Made by a program: the position numbers and the translations under genes. A DNA stretch of 64,000 bases from Corallococcus caeni (lineage in GTDB: Bacteria; Myxococcota; Myxococcia; Myxococcales; Myxococcaceae): NCBI RefSeq assembly GCF_036245865.1, contig NZ_BTTW01000007.1, positions 124,001-188,000 on the forward strand, in the 5' to 3' direction. Shown piece by piece: positions 25,102 to 34,307 of this stretch. The first letter of the stretch is position 1. Every line of letters starts with the position of its first letter. The notes under the pieces were generated by a model, which saw only the letters and a program-made list of their open reading frames with translations, was not told the origin of the DNA and did not search any database.

Positions 25102-27895
25102 AGATGTCTCCAGTGGAAGGGCTGTTGAAGCGCAGGCGCACGGTGTCGATGTTGGTCAGCGTCACCCCGTTGCCGTTCATGATGAAGGTATGCAGGGGGA
25201 TGCGCACGGTGGTGAGCACCGTGTGCAGGACGATGTTGCCCGGCCGGACGTACGGCTTGGGGATGACGTCGAACAGCGAGGAGGAGGTGGCCTTGACGGT
25301 CGCTCCGGTGGCCAGCTCCACCCGGAAGTCCTGGGTGCCGCTGGCGGGGTTGGACGCGGACGTCGTCTGGGCCACGCGGAAGGACAGCACCTCGTAACCG
25401 GTGGTGTCGCGCTGGGCCAGCGGGACGGTGAACGTCGCGGTGGCGGTGTTGCCCGTCCAGGTGGCGCGCATCACGCTGGTGCTGTGCGGCGCGGGGTTGC
25501 TCGTGGTGGCCAGCGTGATGGGCCCCGCCGGGGTGAAGCCGGCGGAGGAGCCGCTGTTGAGCCGCGTGTGCGAGTTCTCGTGGTGCGTCGCGTAGATCTT
25601 GAAGCCCGCGGTGGACGGGAACGTGAGCTGGCCGCGCATCATGTCCGCGTAGACCGTCTCGTTCTTCAGGTAGATGCGGGTGAAGGCAGACAGGTAGGAC
25701 TCGCCGATGCGCTGCTGGTTGGGCGCGGTGATGTAGTCGTTGCGCGTGTTGGGTGAGTCATCACCGTCCGCCGCCCAGACCGTGTTGAAGAGGTTGTGGC
25801 TGGCGCCATACACGTCGATGGAGCTCTTGGTCCCCAGCGCCCGGTCGTAGATCTTCGCCCCGGAGAGCGACGTCACGTCGCCGTCCGCCGCGGGCAGGAT
25901 GACGAAGTAGGGCACGCCCGCGGGCAGCGTGTAGAGCTGGCCGTCCACCGGCGCGATGGAGGACACGGAGACGATGTTGAACGCAGTGTTCTGCATGTAC
26001 GCGGACACCGACGCTTCACCGCCGCGCGAGTGCCCCGACACGGAGATCTTCGACATGTCCACCTTGCCGTTGAAGCGCCCGGCGAAGAAGTTCGGGTAGC
26101 TGGGATAGGTGGCGGCGTTGTTGAGGTGCGACCACTGCTCCAGGTGCTTCAGGATGAGCTGGCCGCGCTCGGGGATCCACTGCGGCACGGGCCCGGACAG
26201 GTCATACGCGTCGATGGAGACCGCGATGATGCCGTTGCTCGCCAGCGTGTCGAGCAGCCGCATGTAGCCCTGGTGATTGGGCACGCGGTTGGTGCAGGCG
26301 GCGTGGTTCTGTGAGTTGTAGCAGATGCGGTGGTTGCCGTGCTGGATGACGAAGAGCGGGAAGGTGCCCGCGGCGACAGCGGTGCCCACGCCCGGGGCGA
26401 CGGCCGGGTAGCGCACGACGGCGCGCAGGTCGACGTTGGAGGCGCCGCCCATGGTGGGGAAGTAGTCGTCGACGGAGTAGCTGTCCTGGCCGATGGGATA
26501 GGTGCCCAGCGCGTACGGGTCCTTCGCCACCTGGAAGCCAATCTGGTTGGAGCCGTCCAGGAAGTCGACGGTGTCGTTGTAGTGGCCGTCGGTGGCGTAG
26601 GAGCCGGGCGAGGTGGCCACGGTGGAGCCGAAGTCCACGACGACGTCGTAAGAGCCCTTCACGAGCGGCGGCTGCCAGATGACGACGTCGGTGCCGTTCA
26701 CGCACCCCGCCTTCACCTGCTGGATTTCAATGCCTCCCGACACGTCCACCAGGTTGTTGTTCAGGGCCCAGCCCAGCACGCTGCGGTGGTTCACCACGTA
26801 GTAGGCCGCCCAGGTGCCGCCGGGGTGGCCGGCGGGCACGTAGGTGGGATCCACCGCGCCCCACACCGGGTCGGAGGTGTCCGCGAACGAGTCGGCGAAC
26901 TCGAAGTAGGGGAAGCTGTTCAGGGGCCGGCCGGCGATGTCCATCGTGGGGCCGCCCACCGGGTAGAGCAGGTAGAGCACCACGCCCGTGTCGATGCCGT
27001 AGGACACGACGTCGCTGGCGCTCAGCGTGCCCACCGGCGGGTTGAACAGGGGACGGCGCGCGATGATGTCGTAGACGCCACGGCGCTGGAGGGTTTCGCT
27101 CCACGCGGGAATCGTGAAGCGGCCGGAGGCGTCGGTGACGACCTTCTTGGGCGCGGAGGCGAAGCCGTCACCCGTCACGTCCGCGAAGGCGTCGCCCTCG
27201 CGCCAGGCGCGCTGGTTGGGGACGATGGAGACCTCCACGGTCTCGTTGCCCCGGAAGCCGGAGCCCGTCACGTACAGGTCGCCCCGGCCCGTCTCATGGG
27301 CGTTGAGCAGACAGCCGTCGGCGGTGGACGGGTAGACGCGCGGGGAGGCGCCCACCTTGATGGGGAGGTTGAACGCGGCGACCGGCTCGCCCACGGGGAG
27401 CTTCATGGGCGGAATCTCCCCGCTCTTGTCCGCCGCCACGGCCTGCGCGGTGACGAGCAGCGTGCGGCCGTCGAGCGCCTCCCGGGCGCGCTCGAAGCTG
27501 GGGAAGCGGTACGGCGACTCAGGCGGGGCCGCGCGCTCCGGGCAGCCCACGACACCGGACTGGAACCAGAGGATGTGCGGCGCGAGCACGCCCTTGGCGT
27601 CCGTCGTCGCGCGGGCGAAGCCGACGGCCTCGTTCAGCGTGGGGATCCGCTCCGCGTCCAGCGCGAAGCGCAGCTCGTAGACGGTGTTGGGCTCCAGCCC
27701 CTGGGCGCCGACGGTGAGCGAGTCACCCACGGGCAGCACGTCGATGGGCTGCCCCCGGTCATCCACGGGGGTGAAGACAGCCGTCCGGGTGGCGGATTGG
27801 ATGAGATTGGGAGGACTGCCTTTCGGATTCGTGCTGCCCAGGGCCGCGGTCGAGAACGCGGTGAGCAGCACGAAAGGCCATGCAAGACGTTTCAC
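25073..27895 (-). CDS. Large secreted alpha/beta hydrolase with N- and C-terminal accessory domains
   Basis: A 940-residue exported hydrolase. A GTG at 27895 preceded by GGAGG gives a signal peptide (VKRLAWPFVLLTAFSTAALG); the longer frame to 27934 does not improve it. Residues about 30-330 are beta-rich repeats. The hydrolase core follows: FPLFVIQHGNHR strand, a small-talk loop, and the nucleophile elbow SGHSRGG (Ser623), then an Asp/His-bearing segment (AADGDVTS, GASHNLFN). The last ~150 residues look like a jelly-roll carbohydrate-binding or discoidin-like domain (IYVDDVEFSR). This resembles the PET-hydrolase/dienelactone type class, substrate unknown. Operon with the small lipoprotein gene. 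Confidence 0.8.
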   Translation of the reverse strand: MKRLAWPFVLLTAFSTAALGSTNPKGSPPNLIQSATRTAVFTPVDDRGQPIDVLPVGDSLTVGAQGLEPNTVYELRFALDAERIPTLNEAVGFARATTDAKGVLAPHILWFQSGVVGCPERAAPPESPYRFPSFERAREALDGRTLLVTAQAVAADKSGEIPPMKLPVGEPVAAFNLPIKVGASPRVYPSTADGCLLNAHETGRGDLYVTGSGFRGNETVEVSIVPNQRAWREGDAFADVTGDGFASAPKKVVTDASGRFTIPAWSETLQRRGVYDIIARRPLFNPPVGTLSASDVVSYGIDTGVVLYLLYPVGGPTMDIAGRPLNSFPYFEFADSFADTSDPVWGAVDPTYVPAGHPGGTWAAYYVVNHRSVLGWALNNNLVDVSGGIEIQQVKAGCVNGTDVVIWQPPLVKGSYDVVVDFGSTVATSPGSYATDGHYNDTVDFLDGSNQIGFQVAKDPYALGTYPIGQDSYSVDDYFPTMGGASNVDLRAVVRYPAVAPGVGTAVAAGTFPLFVIQHGNHRICYNSQNHAACTNRVPNHQGYMRLLDTLASNGIIAVSIDAYDLSGPVPQWIPERGQLILKHLEQWSHLNNAATYPSYPNFFAGRFNGKVDMSKISVSGHSRGGEASVSAYMQNTAFNIVSVSSIAPVDGQLYTLPAGVPYFVILPAADGDVTSLSGAKIYDRALGTKSSIDVYGASHNLFNTVWAADGDDSPNTRNDYITAPNQQRIGESYLSAFTRIYLKNETVYADMMRGQLTFPSTAGFKIYATHHENSHTRLNSGSSAGFTPAGPITLATTSNPAPHSTSVMRATWTGNTATATFTVPLAQRDTTGYEVLSFRVAQTTSASNPASGTQDFRVELATGATVKATSSSLFDVIPKPYVRPGNIVLHTVLTTVRIPLHTFIMNGNGVTLTNIDTVRLRFNSPSTGDIYVDDVEFSR

Positions 27896-28008
27896 GGAAC
27901 CTCCGATGCGTGGGTGGCAATCCCTCCGTTGCACTCACGGTGCCACGCGAGGACGGAGGAGCCGCTCAGAGGAGGGACGCGGACGGGGGGACGCGCGGCT
28001 GTCAAGGA

Positions 28009-28051
28009 TTGTAACCAGCAAAGCTACAATTGATAGCTTTACCAGTTACAA
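28009..28051. promoter_or_regulatory. AT-rich interrupted inverted repeat in a divergent promoter
   Basis: TTGTAAC (28009-28015) and GTTACAA (28045-28051) flank a second perfect pair AAAGCTA (28020-28026) / TAGCTTT (28034-28040), centred on CAATTGA. The stretch is strikingly AT-rich for this genome and lies between the divergent hydrolase gene (start 27895) and a small membrane protein gene (start about 28147). It looks like a double operator or regulator site; the regulator is unknown. Confidence 0.5.
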
Positions 28052-28146
28052 ACGGATTCGCCGTAAATCTGGAATATTATTTTGAGCTGGATTCAGGGAT
28101 TGGCGCATCGCGTCCGGCAAGGGCCCTCGTGCTAGAACCGCTGCCC

Positions 28147-28530
28147 GTGTTCCCCGACACCCCCCAGCGCAGCCCTGAGTCGCCGCCCCCGGAACCGCCC
28201 CGCGCCTGGTGGCGGCGCGTCGTGCAGTACCTGGAGCTGGACACCTGGGAGGGGCGGGGGGCCTTCTGGCTGGTGCTGGCCGTGCTCGTCGTCGGCTTCG
28301 GGCCGCTAGCGGTGCTGGCGGTCGCGGACGTGAGCGGCACGGCCCGCCGGATGCTGATCGCCGCCGGGCCCGTGTCCATCTGCCTGGGGTTCGCCGTCCT
28401 CATCCTGTGGTGTGGCCACCGGTACGGCGAAGGGCTTCGGTGGTCGCGCCGCCAGACGTGGGGAATGGCGGTGATGTTCCTGGGCCTGGGCCTGCTGGGC
28501 GGCCTGGGCCTGTGGTTCAGCGAGGGCTGA
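28147..28530 (+). CDS. Small two-TM membrane protein, unknown
   Basis: About 127 residues. A GTG at 28147 (VFPDTPQRS) is my preferred start, since the upstream in-frame ATG at 28030 lies within the inverted repeat; no good ribosome site is visible. A proline-rich N-terminus precedes RVVQYLELD and two or three hydrophobic helices (FWLVLAVLVVGFGPLAVLAV; ISICLGFAVLILW-like; a last one before the stop). Family not recognised; common type of small myxobacterial inner-membrane protein. Confidence 0.6.
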   Translation: MFPDTPQRSPESPPPEPPRAWWRRVVQYLELDTWEGRGAFWLVLAVLVVGFGPLAVLAVADVSGTARRMLIAAGPVSICLGFAVLILWCGHRYGEGLRWSRRQTWGMAVMFLGLGLLGGLGLWFSEG

Positions 28531-28549
28531 CGCCCGAAGCGGGGCTGCC

Positions 28550-29635
28550 TCAGCCCTGCTCCGCGCCCTCGAAGGTGACCTTCGCCTTGTTCATCACGTG
28601 CTCCACGGCGAGCAGGTACCAGCCCATCTCGGTCAGGCGGCGGGTCGTCTCGGGCGACTCGCGCAGGGCGGCGTGGGCGTCCTCCGCGGTCAGCCCGAAG
28701 GGCTCCACGTAGTCGCGGATCAGCTGCTCCAGCTTCTCCGGCGTGAGCTGCAGCTTCTCCGCCTCCGTGACGGCCTTGAGCGCGATGCCGATGTGCAGCC
28801 GGCGCTCGGTGTCCGCGCGCGTGGTGGGGTCCGTGAGCCAGCCCTGGAGCGCTTCCTGCTGCTCGTCCACGTCGAAGTTGTAGGCGACCATGGCCTGGCC
28901 CTCGGCCTGGACCCAGCGGCGGCGGAGCTCCTCCTCCACCAGCACCCGGGGCAGCTCCACCGGCGCGCGCCGGGCCACCTCGTCCAGGACCATGTCCTGG
29001 GCCCGGGCCCACAGCTGCCCCGCGACCTCGTCCTCCAGCTCCTCGCGGATGTTGCTGAACACCTCTTCCAGCGTGCTGCCCATCCCCAGCTTCTGGAGGA
29101 ACTCCGGGGAGCTGTCCGGAAGCATCGTCACCTGGTGGGCGCCGATGATGTCCACGAGGAAGCGGGCGGGCTTCCCCTGGAGGCCTTCGACCGGGTAGTC
29201 CGCCGGGAGCTCCAGGGCGATCTGCATGGACTCGCCCACCTTGCCGCCTTCGGCCAGGGCCTCGCAGAACCCGGGCAGCGCCTCGATGGGCGCCAGCTCC
29301 GTCGTCATGCCGAAGCGCGCGGAGAAGGGGATGAGCTTGCCGTCGCAATAGCCCACGATGTTGAGCTGGACGTCGTCGCCCGGCTCCAGCGCTTCGCCCT
29401 TCTGACGCTCGCGCGTGGTGGCCAGGGCGCGGCGCTTCTCGTGGAAGGCGCGCAGCAGGTCCTCTTCCGTGAGGTCGTCCGGGGTGGGGACGCGCACGGC
29501 GAGCCCCTCCAGGGAGGGGGCCTGCACGCTGGGGAGCTTGAGGGCTTCGGCGGAGACGCTGCTCACCACCGGGCTCATCTTCAGCAGCCGCTCGACGCCA
29601 CGGCCCGATCCTGCATTCCCTTGAGGGGGGGTCAC
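28550..29635 (-). CDS. Trigger-factor homologue lacking the ribosome-binding domain
   Basis: A 361-residue chaperone-like protein. The GTG at 29635 with GGGAG upstream is preferred; an ATG 18 codons later is possible. It starts near the linker after the trigger-factor N-domain (LEGLAVRVPTPDDLTEEDLLRAF), then has an FKBP-like PPIase (GDDVQLNIVGYCDGKLI...) and the long helical C-terminal domain (LTPEKLEQLIRDYVEPFG). The ribosome-docking region with its GFRxGxxP-like signature is absent, so this is not the housekeeping trigger factor (Tig), which should be elsewhere. It may be a ribosome-independent foldase, perhaps for exported or polyketide-like partners. Confidence 0.8.
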   Translation of the reverse strand: MTPPQGNAGSGRGVERLLKMSPVVSSVSAEALKLPSVQAPSLEGLAVRVPTPDDLTEEDLLRAFHEKRRALATTRERQKGEALEPGDDVQLNIVGYCDGKLIPFSARFGMTTELAPIEALPGFCEALAEGGKVGESMQIALELPADYPVEGLQGKPARFLVDIIGAHQVTMLPDSSPEFLQKLGMGSTLEEVFSNIREELEDEVAGQLWARAQDMVLDEVARRAPVELPRVLVEEELRRRWVQAEGQAMVAYNFDVDEQQEALQGWLTDPTTRADTERRLHIGIALKAVTEAEKLQLTPEKLEQLIRDYVEPFGLTAEDAHAALRESPETTRRLTEMGWYLLAVEHVMNKAKVTFEGAEQG

Positions 29636-29760
29636 GAATGCTCCCGGGAGATAGACGACGAGTCCGCGTCCGCGCCAATGGGGAACAAAGCGACGGCTCG
29701 GCATGGACTGAGATCTAGTCCAGCCGAGCCGCTCTGACAAACCGGGAGGTTCTTGAACGC

Positions 29761-30789
29761 CTACTTGAAGAAGGCGCCCACGATGCTGGACACCGTGGAG
29801 ACCGCGGCGCCCACCTGGCTGACGATGGGGATGTTGGTGGCCGCGGCGATGGAGCCGACGGCGGTGATGACCGAGGTCACCTTCTTGCCGACGCCCGCGT
29901 TCTTGTCCATCAGCGTCGCGCCCGCGTTGGCCACGTCCACCGCGGCGATGGCCACGTTGACGCCCGGGGCGAACCGGCCCAGCGCCTTGGCGGCGGTGCC
30001 CGCGGCGGCCTTCGCGCCCTGCTTGAGGGCGGCCTCACCGGCCTCGCGGCCCACCGTGGCCAGCGCGGCCTTGGCGGCGGAGCGCGTCCCGCTGCCCAGG
30101 ATGCCCTTGGCCAGCGTGCTGCCCGCCTTCGCGGCGTCGCCCGCGGCGGTGGTGACGGCGCGGCCCACGTTCTTGAGCGTCGCGCCCTCCATGATGCCCT
30201 TGGTGGCGGCGCCCTTGACGGCCTTGAGCACGTCGTCGCTGGCGTTGGGGAGCGCCTTCTTGAAGGTGTCGAAGGCCGCCTTGCCGGCGTCCAGCTTGCC
30301 CTTGAAGATGCTGCCGCCCAGCACGCCGCCCATCACCTTGCTGCCGACGATGCCGCCCGTCGCGGCGGAGATGGTGGACTTGGCCGCGTCCAGGGAGGAG
30401 CGCGTGGCGGTGATGATGTCGTCCTTGCTGCCGGAGCGGATGGCCTGGCGGACGTCCTTGAAGGCCGTGGCGCCCGCGGCCACCGCGCCGGGGATGCCCG
30501 CGTAGCGCATGGCGGCGCCCATCTGCGCGCCGAACTTGGTCAGCCCCTTGAAGCCCTGGGAGAAGGTCGGGTTGCGGACGAAGTCCAGGTTCGTCTTCCC
30601 CAGGATGCCCTGGGCGCCGTCCTTGATGTTCTTGATCTGCTGGAAGGCGTCCTTGCTGAAGTTGATCGCCTTGGAAGCCTGGGTCGCGACCGCGATCCCG
30701 CCCTTCACGAGCTGCTTGTTGGCCTCGAAGGTCTGCTGGACGTTGGTGCGGACGGCGTTGAAGGTGCGCTTGATGTCGGGGAAACCCAT
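29761..30789 (-). CDS. Ala/Gly-rich amphipathic protein, unknown
   Basis: A 342-residue protein starting at an ATG (30789) with GAGG upstream. After ~90 ordinary residues (IKRTFNAVRTNVQQTFEANK) most of the chain is Ala, Gly, Val and Lys in short hydrophobic stretches with glycine turns, e.g. ATGGIVGSKVMGGVLGGS and FAPGVNVAIAAVDVANAGA. No signal peptide or clean TM span is visible. This pattern occurs in pore-forming or toxin-translocation proteins and in some phage/contractile-system components, but I see no family and no neighbours of that kind. Unknown. Confidence 0.65.
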   Translation of the reverse strand: MGFPDIKRTFNAVRTNVQQTFEANKQLVKGGIAVATQASKAINFSKDAFQQIKNIKDGAQGILGKTNLDFVRNPTFSQGFKGLTKFGAQMGAAMRYAGIPGAVAAGATAFKDVRQAIRSGSKDDIITATRSSLDAAKSTISAATGGIVGSKVMGGVLGGSIFKGKLDAGKAAFDTFKKALPNASDDVLKAVKGAATKGIMEGATLKNVGRAVTTAAGDAAKAGSTLAKGILGSGTRSAAKAALATVGREAGEAALKQGAKAAAGTAAKALGRFAPGVNVAIAAVDVANAGATLMDKNAGVGKKVTSVITAVGSIAAATNIPIVSQVGAAVSTVSSIVGAFFK

Positions 30790-30958
30790 GGTGGGCCTCG
30801 TAGATTCGGAAAAGGGGTGGAGCTTGAACGGATTATCGGACGCGGAGCGCGCGAGTTGCTTGGGAGCTGGCTTTCCAGGATTACACGCGCGGGGCAGGTG
30901 AGCCAAAGCGCTAAGGTGCTGGAATCCTTGGGCTTTCAGGCGGCTGCGCTCGGGGGCA

Positions 30959-31480
30959 TCACTTCCGGTTCGCGCAGAAGGGGGCGTCGAAGGTTCCCGA
31001 CAAGCCCGTCTTCATTCCGTCGGATTTGTCCTGGACCTGGACATCAAAGCTTCCAACGAGCTGGTCCGTCGTAGCGGTCGTCAGCCGGATGCTCCCGCTG
31101 GTGGCCACCGCGAGCGTCTCCGTCCCTCCGTCCGTGAGGCGCTGCTGGATCTGGACGAACCCGGGGCCATTGGCGCTGCCGACCTCGAATGTCCCTGCCG
31201 CAGGGGGGCCGAGGACCGAGACCATCACGAAGCGGGACGGCGGAAGGACATAGCCGGCGTCCGCGGGGGTCGTGCAGAACCCGGAGAAGTCGGTGTCGGC
31301 CAGGAGGGCAATCGAGAGAGCGGTCCCGCCGTCGGGGCCGGGCGGCAGGAGTTCGCCGGACCAGGTCACCGGGAAGGCCTTGTCGCCCTGCAAGGACCCC
31401 ACGCCCTCCGTCTGTTCCGACTTGGAGTCACAGGCCGGAAGGAAGAGCAATCCGATGACGGGAAGGAGGTTCAAGCGCAT
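30959..31480 (-). CDS. Small lipoprotein, unknown
   Basis: 173 residues. MRLNLLPVIGLLFLPAC is a textbook lipobox signal; the ATG (31480) has GAGG nearby. The mature part is a compact beta-rich domain (PVTWSGELLPPG, GTFEVGSANGPG, GSFDVQVQDKSDG) with two further cysteines (FCTTP, FCANRK) that could form a disulfide. Unknown surface or periplasmic protein. It stands alone. Confidence 0.75.
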   Translation of the reverse strand: MRLNLLPVIGLLFLPACDSKSEQTEGVGSLQGDKAFPVTWSGELLPPGPDGGTALSIALLADTDFSGFCTTPADAGYVLPPSRFVMVSVLGPPAAGTFEVGSANGPGFVQIQQRLTDGGTETLAVATSGSIRLTTATTDQLVGSFDVQVQDKSDGMKTGLSGTFDAPFCANRK

Positions 31481-31733
31481 GGGGCGGCCTCGATGAGCGG
31501 GTCGGGTGTTCTGGGGAGCCTATCCAAGCAGCGGGAAGGCAGACCGGCCAATGTGCGAAGCGCGCCCCTGTCGCGGATCGAGCCTGGCCCGACGCTCACC
31601 TTTCAATGGAGACGCGCTTCAAACCACAGAGGCCGCGAGGGCCTGCTCCCGTTCCTCTGGCGATAGCCGCGCCTCCACATCCTCCATGCGCAGGTGGCCC
31701 GGGTCATGAAGCGGACTCGGGCGGCGTTCGCGC

Positions 31734-32699
31734 TCAGGGCAGAAGGGGCGCCGGGGGCACCGCGATGCGGCGGGCGCGGAAGGGCAGGGACGGGAGGCCC
31801 GGCTGGCCGAAGAGAATGCTCAGCTGCGACTCCAGCACCCACGCGCCCTCCTGGGTGAGCGCGACGGCGGTTGGCTCCAGGAAGTCGTTGGCCAGCACCT
31901 CCTTCGTCCCGGACCCGCCCGCCAGCGTCACCAGCGACGCGCGCCCCGCCGAGTTCTCCACCACCAGCAGCCGCCCGTCATCCACCCACTCCAGCCCGTC
32001 CGGGGTCTCCAGCGCCGGGGATACAGGGATCGCCACCGGCGCTCCCGCGCTCCCGTCCGGCTGGATGGCAATGGAAAACAGGTCTCCTGTATCGGTCTTC
32101 ACCACATACAGGGTGTTCCCCCCATCCCATGTCAGCCCGTTGAGGGTGAAGGCCCCCGGCTCCGACGCCTCGAACGCCGCGTCCGACGCCCAGGTCTCCA
32201 ACTGGGAGCCTCCCACCGGAAGCCGGACGATGGTGTTCGCGAACGAATCCGTCGCATACACGTTGCCCGCCGCGTCCAGGGTGACGTCGTTGCAGCCGCC
32301 GCTCTCACCCGGCATGACCAGGTCCAAAGTCTGGGCCCCGGTGGTCAGCGAGTACGCGGCCAGGTGCGACGGCTGCGCGGGCGGAAGGGTGTCGTCATAG
32401 GTGCACGCCCACAGCGTGTCGTGCGCCGTGTCCACCGCCATCCCGTAGACGCCGAACGCGGGCCGGCCCGGCACGAAGACGCTCGCGCCCAACTCCCCGG
32501 GCCGCGCGCGAGCGATGGCCCCCGTGCCGACGCTGCTGAAGTAGAGCGTGCCGTCCGGCCCGGAGGCGATGCCCTCCGGGTAGAAGGACTCGCCGGGCAG
32601 CTGCTTCTCGGTCAAACCGGAGGGCTCCTCCGGCGGGGGCGTGCAGGCGGCGAGCGCGCTGACGCAGGTGATGAGGGACAGCAGGCGGGTGGGGCGCAT
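31734..32699 (-). CDS. SMP-30/NHL-like beta-propeller lipoprotein
   Basis: 321 residues with a lipoprotein signal (LLSLITCVSALAAC); the ATG at 32699 follows AAGGAACGACCC. The mature part is a six-bladed propeller of the SMP-30/gluconolactonase or Vgb type: YPEGIASGPDGTLYFSS, VDTAHDTLWAC, CNDVTLDAAGNVYATDS, NGLTWDGGNTLYVV, PDGLEWVDDGRLLVVE. These repeats bind Ca2+ and small ligands or lactones in family members. Exact activity unknown. Confidence 0.82.
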   Translation of the reverse strand: MRPTRLLSLITCVSALAACTPPPEEPSGLTEKQLPGESFYPEGIASGPDGTLYFSSVGTGAIARARPGELGASVFVPGRPAFGVYGMAVDTAHDTLWACTYDDTLPPAQPSHLAAYSLTTGAQTLDLVMPGESGGCNDVTLDAAGNVYATDSFANTIVRLPVGGSQLETWASDAAFEASEPGAFTLNGLTWDGGNTLYVVKTDTGDLFSIAIQPDGSAGAPVAIPVSPALETPDGLEWVDDGRLLVVENSAGRASLVTLAGGSGTKEVLANDFLEPTAVALTQEGAWVLESQLSILFGQPGLPSLPFRARRIAVPPAPLLP

Positions 32700-32798
32700 G
32701 GGTCGTTCCTTGGGTGCCATTCGAGGCGACCCGGAAGGGGCCGCTCAGCCGCCCTGACACCGGCCGGAAAAACCCTTGCGAAGAAAGTCAGCGCATCC

Positions 32799-33117
32799 TC
32801 ACCAACAAGGCAGGGTGACCTTGAGCGCGGCGAGCCGCACCGCGTGCCGTCCGACCTCGCCGTCGTTCAGGCTGGCCTGTCCCGCCAGCACCACCAGCAA
32901 GGCCAGCCCCACCGCGCCGGTGGCGTTGCCGAGCAGCACCAGCGCCCGGTTGCGCAGCAGCTCCCAGCCCGTGATGCGGCCCGCCGCCCAGGCCATCACG
33001 AGCAGGTTGTTGCCGGTGAAGAGCTCCGCGCCCGCGACGACCACCAGGATGTGGCCGAGCGAGAAGCACAGGCCCCCCAGCGTGCGCGACAGGGCGAAGC
33101 CCAGGCTGGACAGGCAT
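32799..33117 (-). pseudogene. Remnant of a formate/nitrite (FNT) transporter gene
   Basis: An open frame of about 106 codons reads LSSLGFALSRTLGGLCFSL, GHILVVVAGAELFTGNNLLV, MAWAAGRITGWELLRNRALV and LLGNATGAVGLALLVVLAGQ, which is the middle part (helices 2-4) of FocA/NirC transporters. The N-terminal third and the C-terminal half are missing and a stop follows at 32799. There is no good start codon at its 5' end. Decayed gene or fragment left by a rearrangement. Confidence 0.75.
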
Positions 33118-33176
33118 GGCGTTGTTCTTCGTGGACGATGCGGCGCGCGGGTGACAGGTGCCAGGCCCCCGGGGCC

Positions 33177-34019
33177 TCAAACCGTGGCGGTCGTCTCCCC
33201 GAAGCGCTCCATCCGCTCCGCGCGCTCCTTCACACCGAGCAACATCTTCCGCTCCATGACGAAGTGCGGGAACTCGATGAGCTGGCCGAACATCCGCGCC
33301 GCCCACCTTCGAGGATCTCCTCCCGTCCGCCCGCGCACGAGCAGCCGCGTCCTGTCCTCACCCAGGGGCTCGAGCACGAACGCCCAGGTCGTCACGCCCC
33401 AGGCCGGGGTCTCCTCCTCCATCACCGACCGCAGGACGAGGGCCCGCGCTGGCGCGAGCTCCGCCACCTGCATCCCCGTCCAGCGGCTCATGGGGATGAT
33501 GTCCCCCACCGCGAGCGCCTGGAGCCGCGGGTGGAGGTGGTCCGCCGAGTGGCCCTCGACGAACTCGCCAGCCCCCGCGGCCCGCTCCAACACGTCGTAG
33601 CTGTACCAGCCCGCGCGGCGGTAGCCGATCTGCACCAGCCAGGGCCACACGTCCTGGGGACGCGCATGGATGGTGATGGCGCGCGTGTTCACGGCCACCG
33701 GGTTGGGGACCAGCCCGTCCCCGGGCAGGGCACGGAGGACCTCCTCCGAATCCGCTCCCCAGTTGAGCAGCCACGGGCGGACGAGCCGCCAGCCCCAGGG
33801 CACGAGCGACGCCACCACGAGGGCTGCCCGGAGTGACCGGCTCCGCGGGCGCACGCCGAGCAGGACCGCCGCCGTCGCCGATGCGGACGCGAGGTCGAGC
33901 GCCAGGGAGGGGCCCAGGGTGACCCCCAGGCCGAGCGCCGGCCCCAGCACGGAGGTCGGTCGCTCCAGCGGAGGGGGCGGTGTGCGCCGCTGCTCGCGGG
34001 ATTGGGTGGTCATGTCCAC
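33177..34019 (-). CDS. SRPBCC (polyketide-cyclase/START-like) protein with N-terminal TM helices
   Basis: 280 residues. A GTG at 34019 has AAGGAG seven bases upstream (better than the ATG at 34013). Residues about 25-95 contain two hydrophobic helices; the C-terminal ~160 residues are an SRPBCC fold (ITIHARPQDVWPWLVQIGYR, AGWYSYDVLERA, VGDIIPMSRWTG, WAFVLEPLGEDRTRLLVRGR). Such proteins bind hydrophobic ligands. Alone; 60 bp downstream of the FNT remnant's start region. Confidence 0.8.
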   Translation of the reverse strand: MDMTTQSREQRRTPPPPLERPTSVLGPALGLGVTLGPSLALDLASASATAAVLLGVRPRSRSLRAALVVASLVPWGWRLVRPWLLNWGADSEEVLRALPGDGLVPNPVAVNTRAITIHARPQDVWPWLVQIGYRRAGWYSYDVLERAAGAGEFVEGHSADHLHPRLQALAVGDIIPMSRWTGMQVAELAPARALVLRSVMEEETPAWGVTTWAFVLEPLGEDRTRLLVRGRTGGDPRRWAARMFGQLIEFPHFVMERKMLLGVKERAERMERFGETTATV

Positions 34020-34307
34020 GGGTCGGCTCCTTGGAGGGGCCATCCCCCCCGCGCCGAAGCTGCCCACGCGAAGGCGCGCGCGCCGCTTCCCTCCAGGGGC
34101 ACGCTGTTGTCGCCCAGGCGAAGCCCTGTACCGCACCGGATTCTTGAGACACCCGGTTGGCTGTAATCAGGCCGCTTGCTGCTGCATCCGCTCCCGGCGA
34201 GGCATGGACTTGACGACTCGGACCTTGTCTCGGTGCGCTGGCGGCCGCTGCGGGTGGACCTGCGCCAGGGGTGCTTCCGGCGACTACCGCGTGCACCCAT
34301 CCGGTGC

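Noticed and set aside
32788-33306. 172-codon minus-strand frame as an intact gene
   Set aside because: Its reading frame is a shadow; the recognisable transporter sequence is in another frame and is incomplete.
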